From Sorangium aterium (GTDB taxonomy: Bacteria > Myxococcota_A > Polyangia > Polyangiales > Polyangiaceae), in NCBI RefSeq assembly GCF_028368935.1, contig NZ_JAQNDK010000003.1, forward strand, positions 1,302,001 through 1,366,000: DNA of 64,000 bases, given 5' to 3'. The position numbers and the translations under genes were made by a program. Below the pieces are notes generated by a model. The model did not search any database. It worked only from the letters and a program-made list of their open reading frames with translations, and was not told where the DNA came from. This document shows positions 1-10,000 of this stretch, one piece after another. Every line of letters begins with the position of its first letter. Positions within the stretch are counted from its first letter, which is position 1.

Positions 1-78
1 CTCGAAATCGCAGCCCACGAGCCCGCCGAGGGCAGCGAGGCACCCGGCGAGGGCGAGGACAGCGGCGGAGGGTCTCAT
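1..78 (-). CDS. Lipoprotein, N-terminal fragment cut by window edge
   Basis: Reading the minus strand from an ATG at 78 gives 26 residues that look like a lipoprotein signal: MRPS, then a hydrophobic Ala/Leu/Gly stretch, then LVGC followed by DFE. The LVGC is a good lipobox, so the mature protein would start at Cys23 and be lipid-anchored. The rest lies outside the window, so the function cannot be told. The gene is divergent from the sigma-54 activator starting at 198, and the 119 bp between them must hold both promoters. Confidence 0.6.
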   Translation of the reverse strand, partial: MRPSAAVLALAGCLAALGGLVGCDFE

Positions 79-185
79 CGAGCAGGCCTCGTACCCAATC
101 CGGCGCCGGCGCGCCAGGGCTTCCGCCGCGGGGCCGGGCCTGTGCTCCCTCGCTCCCCGCGTCGTGGCGCACGGCTGAGCTGGGG

Positions 186-197
186 TATGGTCGACCC
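186..197 (+). promoter_or_regulatory. Putative -10 element of a leaderless transcript
   Basis: TATGGT (186-191) fits a TANNNT -10 box and lies exactly 6 nt before the ATG at 198. Transcription would then start at or next to the A of the start codon, giving a leaderless mRNA. No Shine-Dalgarno-like purine tract is visible. The same spacing recurs at 38815 and 47706. This is inference from spacing only. Confidence 0.35.
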
Positions 198-1691
<1,494 letters not shown>

Positions 1692-1711
1692 GCACGGCCT
1701 GCGCGTCCCGC

Positions 1712-3256
1712 CTACGCGGCCCCCTCGAGCGCCCTGCGGACGGCGCGGAGGAGCGACTCGGCCGTGAAGGGCTTCCCGAGCACCGCGGCGCCTGGCCGGA
1801 CGGCGAACGGGCCGTCGAGGGCGTCGCCCGTGTAGCCGGACATGAAGAGCACCTTCATGTCCGGCCTGAGCTTCACGAGGCGAGCGGCGAGCTCGCCTCC
1901 GGACATCTCGGGCATCAGCACGTCGGTGAGCAGGAGGTCGACGCGCCCGCGCTGCGCCTCGCAGACGCGCAGCGCCTCGCGCGGCCCGCGCGCCGTCAGC
2001 GTCGTGTAGCCGTGCTGCCCCAGGATCCGGCTCGCGAGCGTGACCACCGCGTCCTCATCGTCGGTGACGAGCACCGTCCCGCCCTCGCCCGGGCGCGGCG
2101 CGGCGCGGCGCTGGTGCGCGGCGCGCGCGCGCCGCGAGGACGCCCCGCGCGCGGAGAGCGGCAGGTAGATCTCGACGCGCGTGCCCTGCCCGGGCTGGGA
2201 GGCGAGCTCGATGTGGCCGTGCCACTGCTTGACGATCCCGTACACGGTGGCGAGCCCGAGGCCGGTCCCCTTCCCCCTCGGCTTCGTCGTGAAGAACGGC
2301 TCGAAGGCGCGCGTCCGCACGTCGTCGCACATCCCGCTTCCGGTGTCGCTCACGACGAGGCGCGCGTACCGGCCAGGCGGGACCGCCGGGTGCGCGTCGT
2401 GCAGGCTCCCCGCAGCGCCGACGCGGACCGCGCGCGCCTCGATCGACAGCCGGCCGCCGCCTTGCATCGCGTCGCGCGCGTTCAGCGCGAGGTTCATCAC
2501 CACCTGCTCGAGCTGCCCCGCGTCCGCCAGCACCCGGCAGGCCGACGGACCGAGCGCGATCGCGAGATCGATGCTGCCGCCGACGGCGGCGCGGAGCGCG
2601 CCATCCATGCCGCGCACGACGTCCCGCAGATCCAGCACGACCGGCTGCGCGAGCCCCCGCCGGCTCACCGTGAGCAGCTGCCGCGTCAGCGACGCGGCCC
2701 GCTGCGCGGCGCGCTTGATCTCGGCGAGATCCTTCTGCACCGGGCTCTGCTCGTCGAGCTCCTCGATCACCAGGCTCGTGTAGTTCAGGATGATCGCGAG
2801 CAGGTTGTTGTAGTCGTGGGCGATCCCGCCCGCGAGCCGCCCCACAGCTTCCATCTTCTGCGCCTGGCCGAGCTCCTCCGAGAGCTCGCGCCGGCGATCT
2901 TCGGTGCAGCGCGCGGAGGAGACGTCGACGATGGCCCCGACCACGAGCCGCTCGCCGCGCGCTTCCGCGACGGTCTCGGTCCTCATCACCCGGACCGCCG
3001 ACCCATCGCGGCGCGTGAGGAAGCCCTCGACCACGCCGGCCGACGTCGGCGTCGCGCCCGCCGCGCCCTCGCCGAGGAGGAGATCGGCCGCCGCGAGCGC
3101 CTCCTCCCGCGAGCCATAGCCGAGCAGCCGGGCGAGCACCTCGTTGCAGTCGACGAGGTGGCCCCCGGGCGCGGCAACGTAGAGCCCCGCCGGCGAGCAA
3201 GCCGCGAGCAGCGGGCTGTGCGCCACCGGATCCCTCGACGATCGTCCGCTGCTCAT
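1712..3256 (-). CDS. PAS hybrid sensor histidine kinase with C-terminal receiver
   Basis: This is a soluble-looking sensor kinase of about 514 residues; no membrane segment is visible. A PAS-like region lies near the N-terminus (about 15-120). The HisKA H-box reads GGIAHDYNN with phospho-His147. The GHKL ATPase follows with an N-box NLALNARDA, G1 DTGSGM and G2 GKGTGLGLATVYG. A receiver domain ends the protein, with probable Asp445 in LLTDVLMPEMSGG. The H-box variant with DYNN is typical of PAS hybrid kinases common in myxobacteria. I chose ATG 3256; a GTG at 3349 in the same frame would add 31 residues, but it would make the hairpin at 3285-3302 coding. The gene ends 20 bp from the convergent activator gene. 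Confidence 0.9.
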   Translation of the reverse strand: MSSGRSSRDPVAHSPLLAACSPAGLYVAAPGGHLVDCNEVLARLLGYGSREEALAAADLLLGEGAAGATPTSAGVVEGFLTRRDGSAVRVMRTETVAEARGERLVVGAIVDVSSARCTEDRRRELSEELGQAQKMEAVGRLAGGIAHDYNNLLAIILNYTSLVIEELDEQSPVQKDLAEIKRAAQRAASLTRQLLTVSRRGLAQPVVLDLRDVVRGMDGALRAAVGGSIDLAIALGPSACRVLADAGQLEQVVMNLALNARDAMQGGGRLSIEARAVRVGAAGSLHDAHPAVPPGRYARLVVSDTGSGMCDDVRTRAFEPFFTTKPRGKGTGLGLATVYGIVKQWHGHIELASQPGQGTRVEIYLPLSARGASSRRARAAHQRRAAPRPGEGGTVLVTDDEDAVVTLASRILGQHGYTTLTARGPREALRVCEAQRGRVDLLLTDVLMPEMSGGELAARLVKLRPDMKVLFMSGYTGDALDGPFAVRPGAAVLGKPFTAESLLRAVRRALEGAA

Positions 3257-3284
3257 CGACGCATTGCCGTGGAGAAACGTTCCG

Positions 3285-3302
3285 TCGGAGAGACATCTCC
3301 GA
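3285..3302. promoter_or_regulatory. Short perfect inverted repeat upstream of the histidine kinase
   Basis: TCGGAGA-gaca-TCTCCGA forms a 7-bp perfect stem with a 4-nt loop. It ends 29 bp upstream of the preferred kinase start at 3256. It could be an operator or a 5' UTR hairpin. No T-tract follows, so it is not a classical terminator. Confidence 0.35.
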
Positions 3303-3415
3303 CAACCAGAACTGAAGCGCGGACTCCCCGTCTTTGCAACGTCGTTCACACAGGCCGCACCGCGAGCGTCGCTGCAGGGCGACGCGGCGAGCCGCGCAGC
3401 GTGGACGGTGTCGCC

Positions 3416-3459
3416 GTCTCCCCTTCTCTCTTCTTCCTTCTCCCCTTCTCCCCTTCTCT
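3416..3459 (+). repeat. 44-nt uninterrupted polypyrimidine tract
   Basis: All bases from 3416 to 3459 are C or T, with the unit CTTCTCCC/CTTCTCCCC partly repeated. It lies 58 bp upstream of the aldolase start and is unlike the GC-balanced surroundings. Such mirror-like tracts can form triplex DNA. Whether it acts in transcription of the aldolase is unknown. Confidence 0.7.
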
Positions 3460-3517
3460 ATTGCATCGAACTGGCCTAGACCGCGCCGGGGCTCGAGCGA
3501 GCCCGCTGGAGCGATCC

Positions 3518-4168
3518 ATGTTCTTCCTCGACAGCTCGAACCCGGACGAGATCAAGGAGCTCTTCTCCTGGGGCGTGCTCGCCGGCGTGACCACGAACCC
3601 CCTCATCCTCTCGCGCGACGCGGGCTGCGTCGATCTCGAGCGGCGCATCCGCGAGGTGCTCGCGGCGTCGGCGGGGCCGGTGTCGGTCGAGCTGACGAGC
3701 GAGGACGAGGCGGCGATGCTCGACGAGGCCCGCGGCTATCACGCGTGGGCGCCCGAGCGGATCTGCATCAAGGTCCCGTTCGGCGACGTCGGCCTCAAGG
3801 TGACGCACGCCCTCGCGAAGCGCGGCGTGCGGACCAACGTCACGTGCGTGATGAGCTTCAACCAGGCGTACCTCGCGGCGCTTGCCGGCGGCGCATACGT
3901 CTCGATCTTCAGCGGGCGCATCCGCGACATGGGCTACGCCGCGACCCCGGTCATCGAGCGCACGCGCGCGAGGCTCGATCGCGAGCGGCTGGGCGCCGAG
4001 ATCATCGTCGGCTCGATCCGCCACCTCATGGACGTGAACGAGGCGCTCGACGCCGGCGCGCACATCGTGACGGTGCCTCCCGCCATCTTGCGGAAGATGC
4101 TCCACAACCCGAAGACCGAGGAGACGATCCGCGAATTCAACGCCGCCTGGGAGAAGCGTGCTAAGTAG
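3518..4168 (+). CDS. Transaldolase / fructose-6-phosphate aldolase-like protein
   Basis: The 216-residue length matches the short single-domain transaldolase group (TalC / fructose-6-phosphate aldolase, about 215-220 residues) rather than classical 320-residue transaldolases. The N-terminal motif FFLDSSNPDEIKE, followed by GVTTNPLILSRD, is the family signature. The Schiff-base lysine is the K in ICIKVPF (about residue 86). The strand motifs TNVTCVMSFNQAYLAALAGGAYVSIFSGR and IIVGSIRH are also family-like. Reactions expected are dihydroxyacetone transfer or reversible fructose-6-phosphate cleavage in the cytoplasm. The ATG at 3518 gives the conserved start. The methyltransferase-glycosyltransferase gene follows after 6 bp and is probably co-transcribed. 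Confidence 0.9.
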   Translation: MFFLDSSNPDEIKELFSWGVLAGVTTNPLILSRDAGCVDLERRIREVLAASAGPVSVELTSEDEAAMLDEARGYHAWAPERICIKVPFGDVGLKVTHALAKRGVRTNVTCVMSFNQAYLAALAGGAYVSIFSGRIRDMGYAATPVIERTRARLDRERLGAEIIVGSIRHLMDVNEALDAGAHIVTVPPAILRKMLHNPKTEETIREFNAAWEKRAK

Positions 4169-4174
4169 CCGCGC

Positions 4175-5737
4175 GTGAACGCCGAGCCCGGCCACGCGCG
4201 AGGAAACGGGGGAGACGACGGGGAAGATCGCGGGCCGCGCCCTCTCGATCACGGGGACGCCCCGGGTCGGCGCTCGCCGCCCCGCGCCGCGCCGGAGGCC
4301 CTCGCCGGGCGCAAGTACGCGGTCGAAGAGGTGAACCGGGCCCTCGTCGCCGCCGCCGGCCGGCCTCGGACGGCGCTCGACGTCGGCTGCGGGATCGGGC
4401 TCAACGGCGCGGCCGTCAAGCGCACCGGCGCGCGCGTGACCGGGATCGAGATCGCGCCCGGCTCGCTCGCACGCGCCGGCGCGGCGCTCGACGAGGTCCT
4501 CGCCGCCGACATCACGAGCGACGCCGCCGTGCGCGAGGCGCTCGGCGACCGGCGCTTCGACCTGCTCCTGTTCGCCGACGTCCTCGAGCACACCGCCGAC
4601 CCGCTCGCCGTGCTCTGCCGCTTCCTGCCCCACCTCGAGGAGGACGGCCACGTCATCGTCTCGCTCCCCAACGTCGCGGCCTGGCCGGTGCGCCTCGGCC
4701 TGCTCGCCGGCCGGTTCGACTACGAGCCGAGCGGCATCCTGGACGACACGCACCTCCGCTTCTTCACCCGCGCGTCGGCGGTCCGGCTCATCGAGCGCGC
4801 CGGGCTCGAGGTGCTCCGCGTCGAGCAGAACCCGATGCTCGTCCGCGGCGCCAAGGGGCTCATCCTCCGCGGCCTCGGCGCGGGCGACGACCCCACCGAT
4901 CTCGCCAGCTCGCTCCCCTACAAGGCGTATCACGCGCTCGTCCGCCCGCTGGAGGACGTTGTCGCCGACCGCGCGCCCGGCCTCCTCGCGTTCCAGCACG
5001 TGATCGTCGCCCGGAAGCCGCCGCGCCCGCGCCGGATGCGGCTCACCGTCGGCATGCTGACCATGGATGAAGAGGAGAGCGTCGGCGCCATGATCGGCGA
5101 GATCAGGAAGGCCGCGCCCGACGCGGAAATCCTCTGCGTCGACAGCTCCACACGGGACAGGACCCCCGAGATCGCGGCCGGCCTCGGGGCGCGCGTGCTC
5201 CGGCAGGTGCCGCCCCGCGGCCACGGGCCGGCCATGGAGCTCCTCATGTACAGCGCCGCCGCCCGGAGCGATCTGCTCATCTACCTCGATTGCGACTTCA
5301 CCTATCCGGCCGAGAACATCCCCGTGCTCAGGCGCCTCGTCGAGGAGGAGGGCGCCGACGTGGTGAACTGCGCGCGCACCCGCACGAAGCCGGCGGCCAT
5401 GCCGGTCCCGAATTACATCGCCAACCGCGCCTTTGCCGCCATGACACACGCGATGCACGGCATCCCGACGTCGGACGTCCACAGCGGTATGCGCGCCTAC
5501 CGCTGCTCGGTGATTCGCGCGTTCGATTTCGACGGTGAGGGCGACGCGTTGCCCATCGACACGCTGCTCTTCCCTGCGAAGTGCGGCTATCGCGTGGTGG
5601 AGATGCCCATCGAGTACAACGAGCGGGTCGGCACCTCGAAGCTGCGCAAGCTGGCTGGCACGGTGTGGACGATGATTCGCCTGCTGCGCGCGCTCCCCGT
5701 CGGCGCCCGGCTCGGCGACCGCTACGAGCGCCGCTAG
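4175..5737 (+). CDS. Fused SAM-dependent methyltransferase and family 2 glycosyltransferase
   Basis: This is a two-domain protein of 520 residues from a GTG start. Residues about 45-235 are a class I methyltransferase of the type-11/12 kind: motif I is ALDVGCGIGLNGAAV, and LLLFADVLEHTADP is the post-motif. Residues about 288-500 are a GT-A fold family 2 glycosyltransferase beginning MRLTVGMLTMDEEESV, with the substrate-binding strand ILCVDSSTRDRTPE and the metal/nucleotide acidic motif YLDCDFTYP. No transmembrane helices are obvious, so it is probably cytoplasmic or peripheral. Each half resembles stand-alone enzymes that modify surface polysaccharides or polyprenol-linked sugars. The fusion suggests both act on one acceptor, which I cannot identify. 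It is probably in an operon with the preceding aldolase. Confidence 0.85.
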   Translation: MNAEPGHARGNGGDDGEDRGPRPLDHGDAPGRRSPPRAAPEALAGRKYAVEEVNRALVAAAGRPRTALDVGCGIGLNGAAVKRTGARVTGIEIAPGSLARAGAALDEVLAADITSDAAVREALGDRRFDLLLFADVLEHTADPLAVLCRFLPHLEEDGHVIVSLPNVAAWPVRLGLLAGRFDYEPSGILDDTHLRFFTRASAVRLIERAGLEVLRVEQNPMLVRGAKGLILRGLGAGDDPTDLASSLPYKAYHALVRPLEDVVADRAPGLLAFQHVIVARKPPRPRRMRLTVGMLTMDEEESVGAMIGEIRKAAPDAEILCVDSSTRDRTPEIAAGLGARVLRQVPPRGHGPAMELLMYSAAARSDLLIYLDCDFTYPAENIPVLRRLVEEEGADVVNCARTRTKPAAMPVPNYIANRAFAAMTHAMHGIPTSDVHSGMRAYRCSVIRAFDFDGEGDALPIDTLLFPAKCGYRVVEMPIEYNERVGTSKLRKLAGTVWTMIRLLRALPVGARLGDRYERR

Positions 5738-5859
5738 GCGTCACGCCGAGCGGCGATGCAGACGAAGCGCGTCGCGCTCATCGGGGCGTGACGTGAATGT
5801 GGCGATAGCGACGCGGTGCGGCGTCATCTCGACCGCGTGGTCATCGCATTTCCGCCGCC

Positions 5860-5865
5860 TATACT
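5860..5865 (+). promoter_or_regulatory. Probable -10 box TATACT
   Basis: TATACT lies 31 bp upstream of the lipoprotein ATG at 5897 and matches the sigma-70 -10 consensus well in very GC-rich surroundings. No good -35 is visible. A purine-rich AGAGGAGG just before the ATG would be the ribosome-binding site. Confidence 0.45.
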
Positions 5866-5896
5866 CCGCACCTTGCAACACCAGAGGAGGCAAGAG

Positions 5897-6913
5897 ATGC
5901 GGTTTTTGAAGTGTTTTTGCGTACTAGGTGTGTCCGCGCTGATGGGCTCGGCGGCGGGAGCGGGGTGCGGGGGCGACGACGCCGGCGAGACGAGCTCGAG
6001 CTCAGCAGGGGGGACCGGCGGCGGGGCTCCTGGCGACTGCTCGCCGACGAACCCGGTCTGCACGGCTGTCGCGTCCGACTGCATTGCCGTCCACGACAAT
6101 CAGGGGGCGACCAAGTTCGGTCTGCGGATGGCGCAGCTGACGGTCACGAAGCCCGACGTGCTCGCGGTCGGCTATATCGCCCGCCTTGTCGCCGAGGGCC
6201 TGACGATGAATCTGCCCGTGTGCAACTTGAATGGCACCGGGACCTTTTCCTGGTTGCTCGAGTTCGACACGGCGACCGGCAAGCTGCGCACCGGCGGCGC
6301 GATGCCCACGAGCGACCCGCTCGCGGGCTACTGCTTCGCCAACATGTCTGCAGGCGCGTTCGAGATCGCGCCGAAGGAGCTCGACGCCCCCCTGACCGAC
6401 GGCGCATGGAGCGGCGCGGCCGACATCCTGAACGTCCCGATCTTCCTGGACACGGGCGCGGCAGACGCGGCCGCCGAGCCGATCGTCCTGCCCATGCACG
6501 AGGTGCAGCTCACCGACGCGAAGGTGTCGGCGGACAACAACTGCATCGGACGGTACAACCGCGAGGGGCTCGACCCGATGGAGGCCTGCCTCCCCGGCCC
6601 GGACGGCGATCCCCCTGCGTTCATCAACGGCGGCAAGCTCACCGCGTTCATCACGCTGGAAGAGGTCGATCGGGTGATCATCCCCGGGATCGAGCAGAGC
6701 CTCTGTGTCGTGCTCTCGGGCGATATCGGAGAGTACGGCACCGGTGAGACCCCGAATACGTGCAAGCGCGACGAGAGCGGCAAGATCGTGCTGAAGGGCG
6801 ACTGGTGCAGCGCGACGAACTCGGCCGCGACGGACGACTGCGCCGACGCCTATGCGCTTGGCGGCGAGTATGCCGCGAGCGCGGTCAAGATTACCGGTCT
6901 CTGTCCGCAGTAG
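5897..6913 (+). CDS. Secreted lipoprotein of unknown function
   Basis: This is a 338-residue protein. The ATG at 5897 is preceded by a strong AGAGGAGG ribosome-binding site, unlike the longer open frame upstream. It begins MRFLKCFCVLGVSALMGSAAGAGCGG, a lipoprotein signal with cleavage before the Cys of GAGC. A Ser/Gly linker follows (TSSSSAGGTGGG). The mature part is rich in paired cysteines (for example NPVCTAVASDC, GDWCSATNSAATDDC) and looks like a folded extracytoplasmic domain. I recognise no family. It precedes two more lipoprotein genes on the same strand, suggesting a set of envelope proteins typical of myxobacteria. Confidence 0.75.
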   Translation: MRFLKCFCVLGVSALMGSAAGAGCGGDDAGETSSSSAGGTGGGAPGDCSPTNPVCTAVASDCIAVHDNQGATKFGLRMAQLTVTKPDVLAVGYIARLVAEGLTMNLPVCNLNGTGTFSWLLEFDTATGKLRTGGAMPTSDPLAGYCFANMSAGAFEIAPKELDAPLTDGAWSGAADILNVPIFLDTGAADAAAEPIVLPMHEVQLTDAKVSADNNCIGRYNREGLDPMEACLPGPDGDPPAFINGGKLTAFITLEEVDRVIIPGIEQSLCVVLSGDIGEYGTGETPNTCKRDESGKIVLKGDWCSATNSAATDDCADAYALGGEYAASAVKITGLCPQ

Positions 6914-7018
6914 CGCTTGCGGGGGGCTCTCCGGGGAGCGTACGATCTGTCGTGGCGTCCTGAAGCCCGCGCCCAGCGGGCGCGGCGCTGCGGGTCGTGC
7001 TCCCCCGGAGGGTTCCTT

Positions 7019-10000
7019 ATGCCCCGCCTCATCAAGCATTTCTCCGCCATCCTTGCTCTCCTCATCATCGCCGGATGCGCCGCTTCGGGCGGCGGGTGCG
7101 CCGGCTGTGGAATGACCCCCCTCCCCGCCGGCTTCAAGCCCGCGGATCGCATCGAGAACGCCGGCGCGGCGCGGCTCACGCAGTCGGGCGTCGAGTTCCT
7201 CGAGCAGAACCTGGGTGTCCTCGGGCGCGCGCTGCTCGGGGGTGGGGACGGCGGCGTGATCACGTTCTCCATCCCCAGGTCTTCTGGGACCGGCTACACG
7301 GTCTGTCCCGGCGGAGCCGACCCGAACGCGAGCCCGCCCAGGTGCACGGCGGAGATCGACGTGGGGAGTGCGGCGCTCCAGATCGAGCCGAGGACGCCGC
7401 ATAACCTGCGAATCCGGGGATCTCTGCCCGTGCGCCTGCAGAACCTCCCGATCCTGGTCAACCTGCTCATCACGGACAGCACGGTCATCGCGACCCTCAA
7501 CGGCAACGACGCGTGCCCGCCCGACGACCAGACCTTCACGAACATCAACCTCGACATCGAGCTCTCCGTCGAGATCGACGTCAATCCTCAGCACTCGCGG
7601 CAGGGCTACTCGCGCGTCAAGATCGTCCGGCTCGACATCGGCAAGGATCAGCTCGAGTCGAGGCTGCGGCTCAACTGCGGCGACTCCATCGCCGGCGACA
7701 TCCTCGATTTTCTGCGCCCCATCGTCCTCCCCCTCCTGACCGGCTCGCTCTCTGAAACGCTGAAGGCCCAGCTCGACCAGCAGCTCTGTCTGAAGGCGGA
7801 TCCGACGCAGGACCAGGCCTGCCCCGACGGCACGAACGACATCGGCGGCGTCTGCCGCTACGGCACGCACGCGAACGACGAGTGCGCCTCGATCCTGCTC
7901 GGCGTCGAGGGCCACATCGATCTCGGCCGGCTGCTCGCGAGCATCTCCCCCGGCACGCAGGGCGGTTTCGACCTCCTGCTCGCCGGCGGCGGCATGAGCG
8001 AGCGGGACGACGGCTCCGATCTCGCGTGGGGCGACCTCAACCCGGTCGGCAACGGGCTCACCCTTGGCCTTTATGGCGGCGCCGAGCCGGTGCCGACATC
8101 GAAATGTGTGCCGCTGTCGAACATGGCGCTCCCGGCGGGCATCCCGATTCCCGATGAGCTCGTCGCCAACACCGTCTCCGACTGGCCAGCCGACCTTCCC
8201 GGCCCTCACGTCGGTCTCGCGATCTCCGAGCGTTTCGCGAATTATGCCATGAACGGTCTCTACAACAGCGGTCTTCTCTGTCTCGGCATCTCCACGGAGA
8301 CGGTGCCTCTCCTCAACTCTGGCACGCTGGGGCTGCTGACCCCTTCCGCAAAGGATCTCGCGCTGCAGCGCGAGTCGCAGCAGGTCGCTGTCGTCATCCG
8401 CCCGCAGGCGCCGCCTCGGGTCACCTTCGGTGATGGCACGAACGGAAGTGACGACCCGCTGATCCGCATCCGGCTGGACCGGGCGAGCTTCGATTTCTAC
8501 ATCTGGTCGCTCGACAGGTTCATCCGGTTCATGACGGCGACGTTCGATGTGGACGTGCCCATGAACCTCTCGGTCACCCCCGAGGGTCTCACGCCGGTGA
8601 TCGAGGCGCTCAGGGTCGAGAACGGCGAGGTGACAAACAACGGGCTGCTCCGGGAGAACCCCGAGAACATCGCGGAGGCGCTGGGCGGCCTCCTCAGCGG
8701 TCAGCTCGGGCAGCTGATCGGCGGCGGCATCCCGGCGATCGATCTCGACGGGCCGCTCTCGGCGCTCGGGCTCTCGCTGGTCATCCCGGAGTCGGCCGAG
8801 GGCGCGGGCTCCCCCGGCCTGAGGAAGCTCACGAAGGGGCAGGACAACTACCTCGGCATCTTCGCGGCGTTCGGAACGACGGCGCAGCAGCGCTCGCTGC
8901 GGAGCGACACGCAGGCCGAGCTGAGCCGCAAGGAGGTGCGCGCCGAGGGGCTCCGCCTGCCCACGATGACCCGCGACAACGGGCCGACGGCGCGGCTCGT
9001 CATGAGCTCGCCGCTCGACGACGGCACGCGGGCCGTCGAGTACTCGTACCGCATCGACAGCGGCGTGTGGCGCCCGTTCAGGCGCGAGCGCGTCGTCGAC
9101 CTGCACGACGACTGGCTGCGGCTCCAGGGGCGTCACGTGATCTCGGTGCGATCGCGGATCGCGGGCGCTCCCCTGTCGCTCGATCCCACGCCGGCGACCG
9201 TCGAGATGGTGGTCGACGTCGATCCGCCGGTCATCTCCGTCGGCGCCGCGGTGGACGGCCGGGTGCCGCTCGAGGTGAGCGATCGGGTCTCGGACGCCGC
9301 GCGCGCGAAGGTGCGCGTGCGGCTCGATGACGGCGCGTGGTCCCCCTGGTCGACGGCGGCGGAGACGACGTCGGTGGACGTGGGCGACGCCGTCGACATC
9401 GAGGTCGAGGCCGTGGATGAGGAGGGCAACCTCGGCACGGCGCGGCAGGCGATCCTCCGCGGCCGGGTCCCCGTCGACCCGTCGGCGGGCTGCGGATGCG
9501 TCATGGCTGGCGGCGCCGGCGAGGCGCCGTGGGGCGTCCGCTGGCTCGGCCTCGCCGTCGCGGCGGCGGCCTTGCGGCTCGCGCGGCGCGGCGACCGGGG
9601 GTCGTCGCCTCGGCGCCCTGCGCGGCGCGGTGCGCGCGGCGTGAAGGGCGCGCTGGCCGGGGCCGCCGTCGTCGCGCTCCTCGGCTCGCACGCCGGATGC
9701 TCCTGCAGCGAGGAGCCGGAGGAGGTGGAACAGGGGTGCGTCGCGCCCGACTGCACGACGCTGGAGCACGGGCTCATCGGCGCGTACACCTCGGTCGCGG
9801 TCGCCGCCGACAAGCGCACGGTCTGGGTCGCCGGCTACGCGGAGGCCGACTGGCGCAACGCGTTCGCGTGGGGCGATCTCGTGGTCGGCACGTGGGACGG
9901 CGAGGCGGTCGCGTGGGAAGCGATCGACGGGGTGCCCGCGGAGCCCCCGGTCGACCCGGCCCGGTTCGACGTGAGCGGGTTCCGCGGGGGCCAGACCGAG

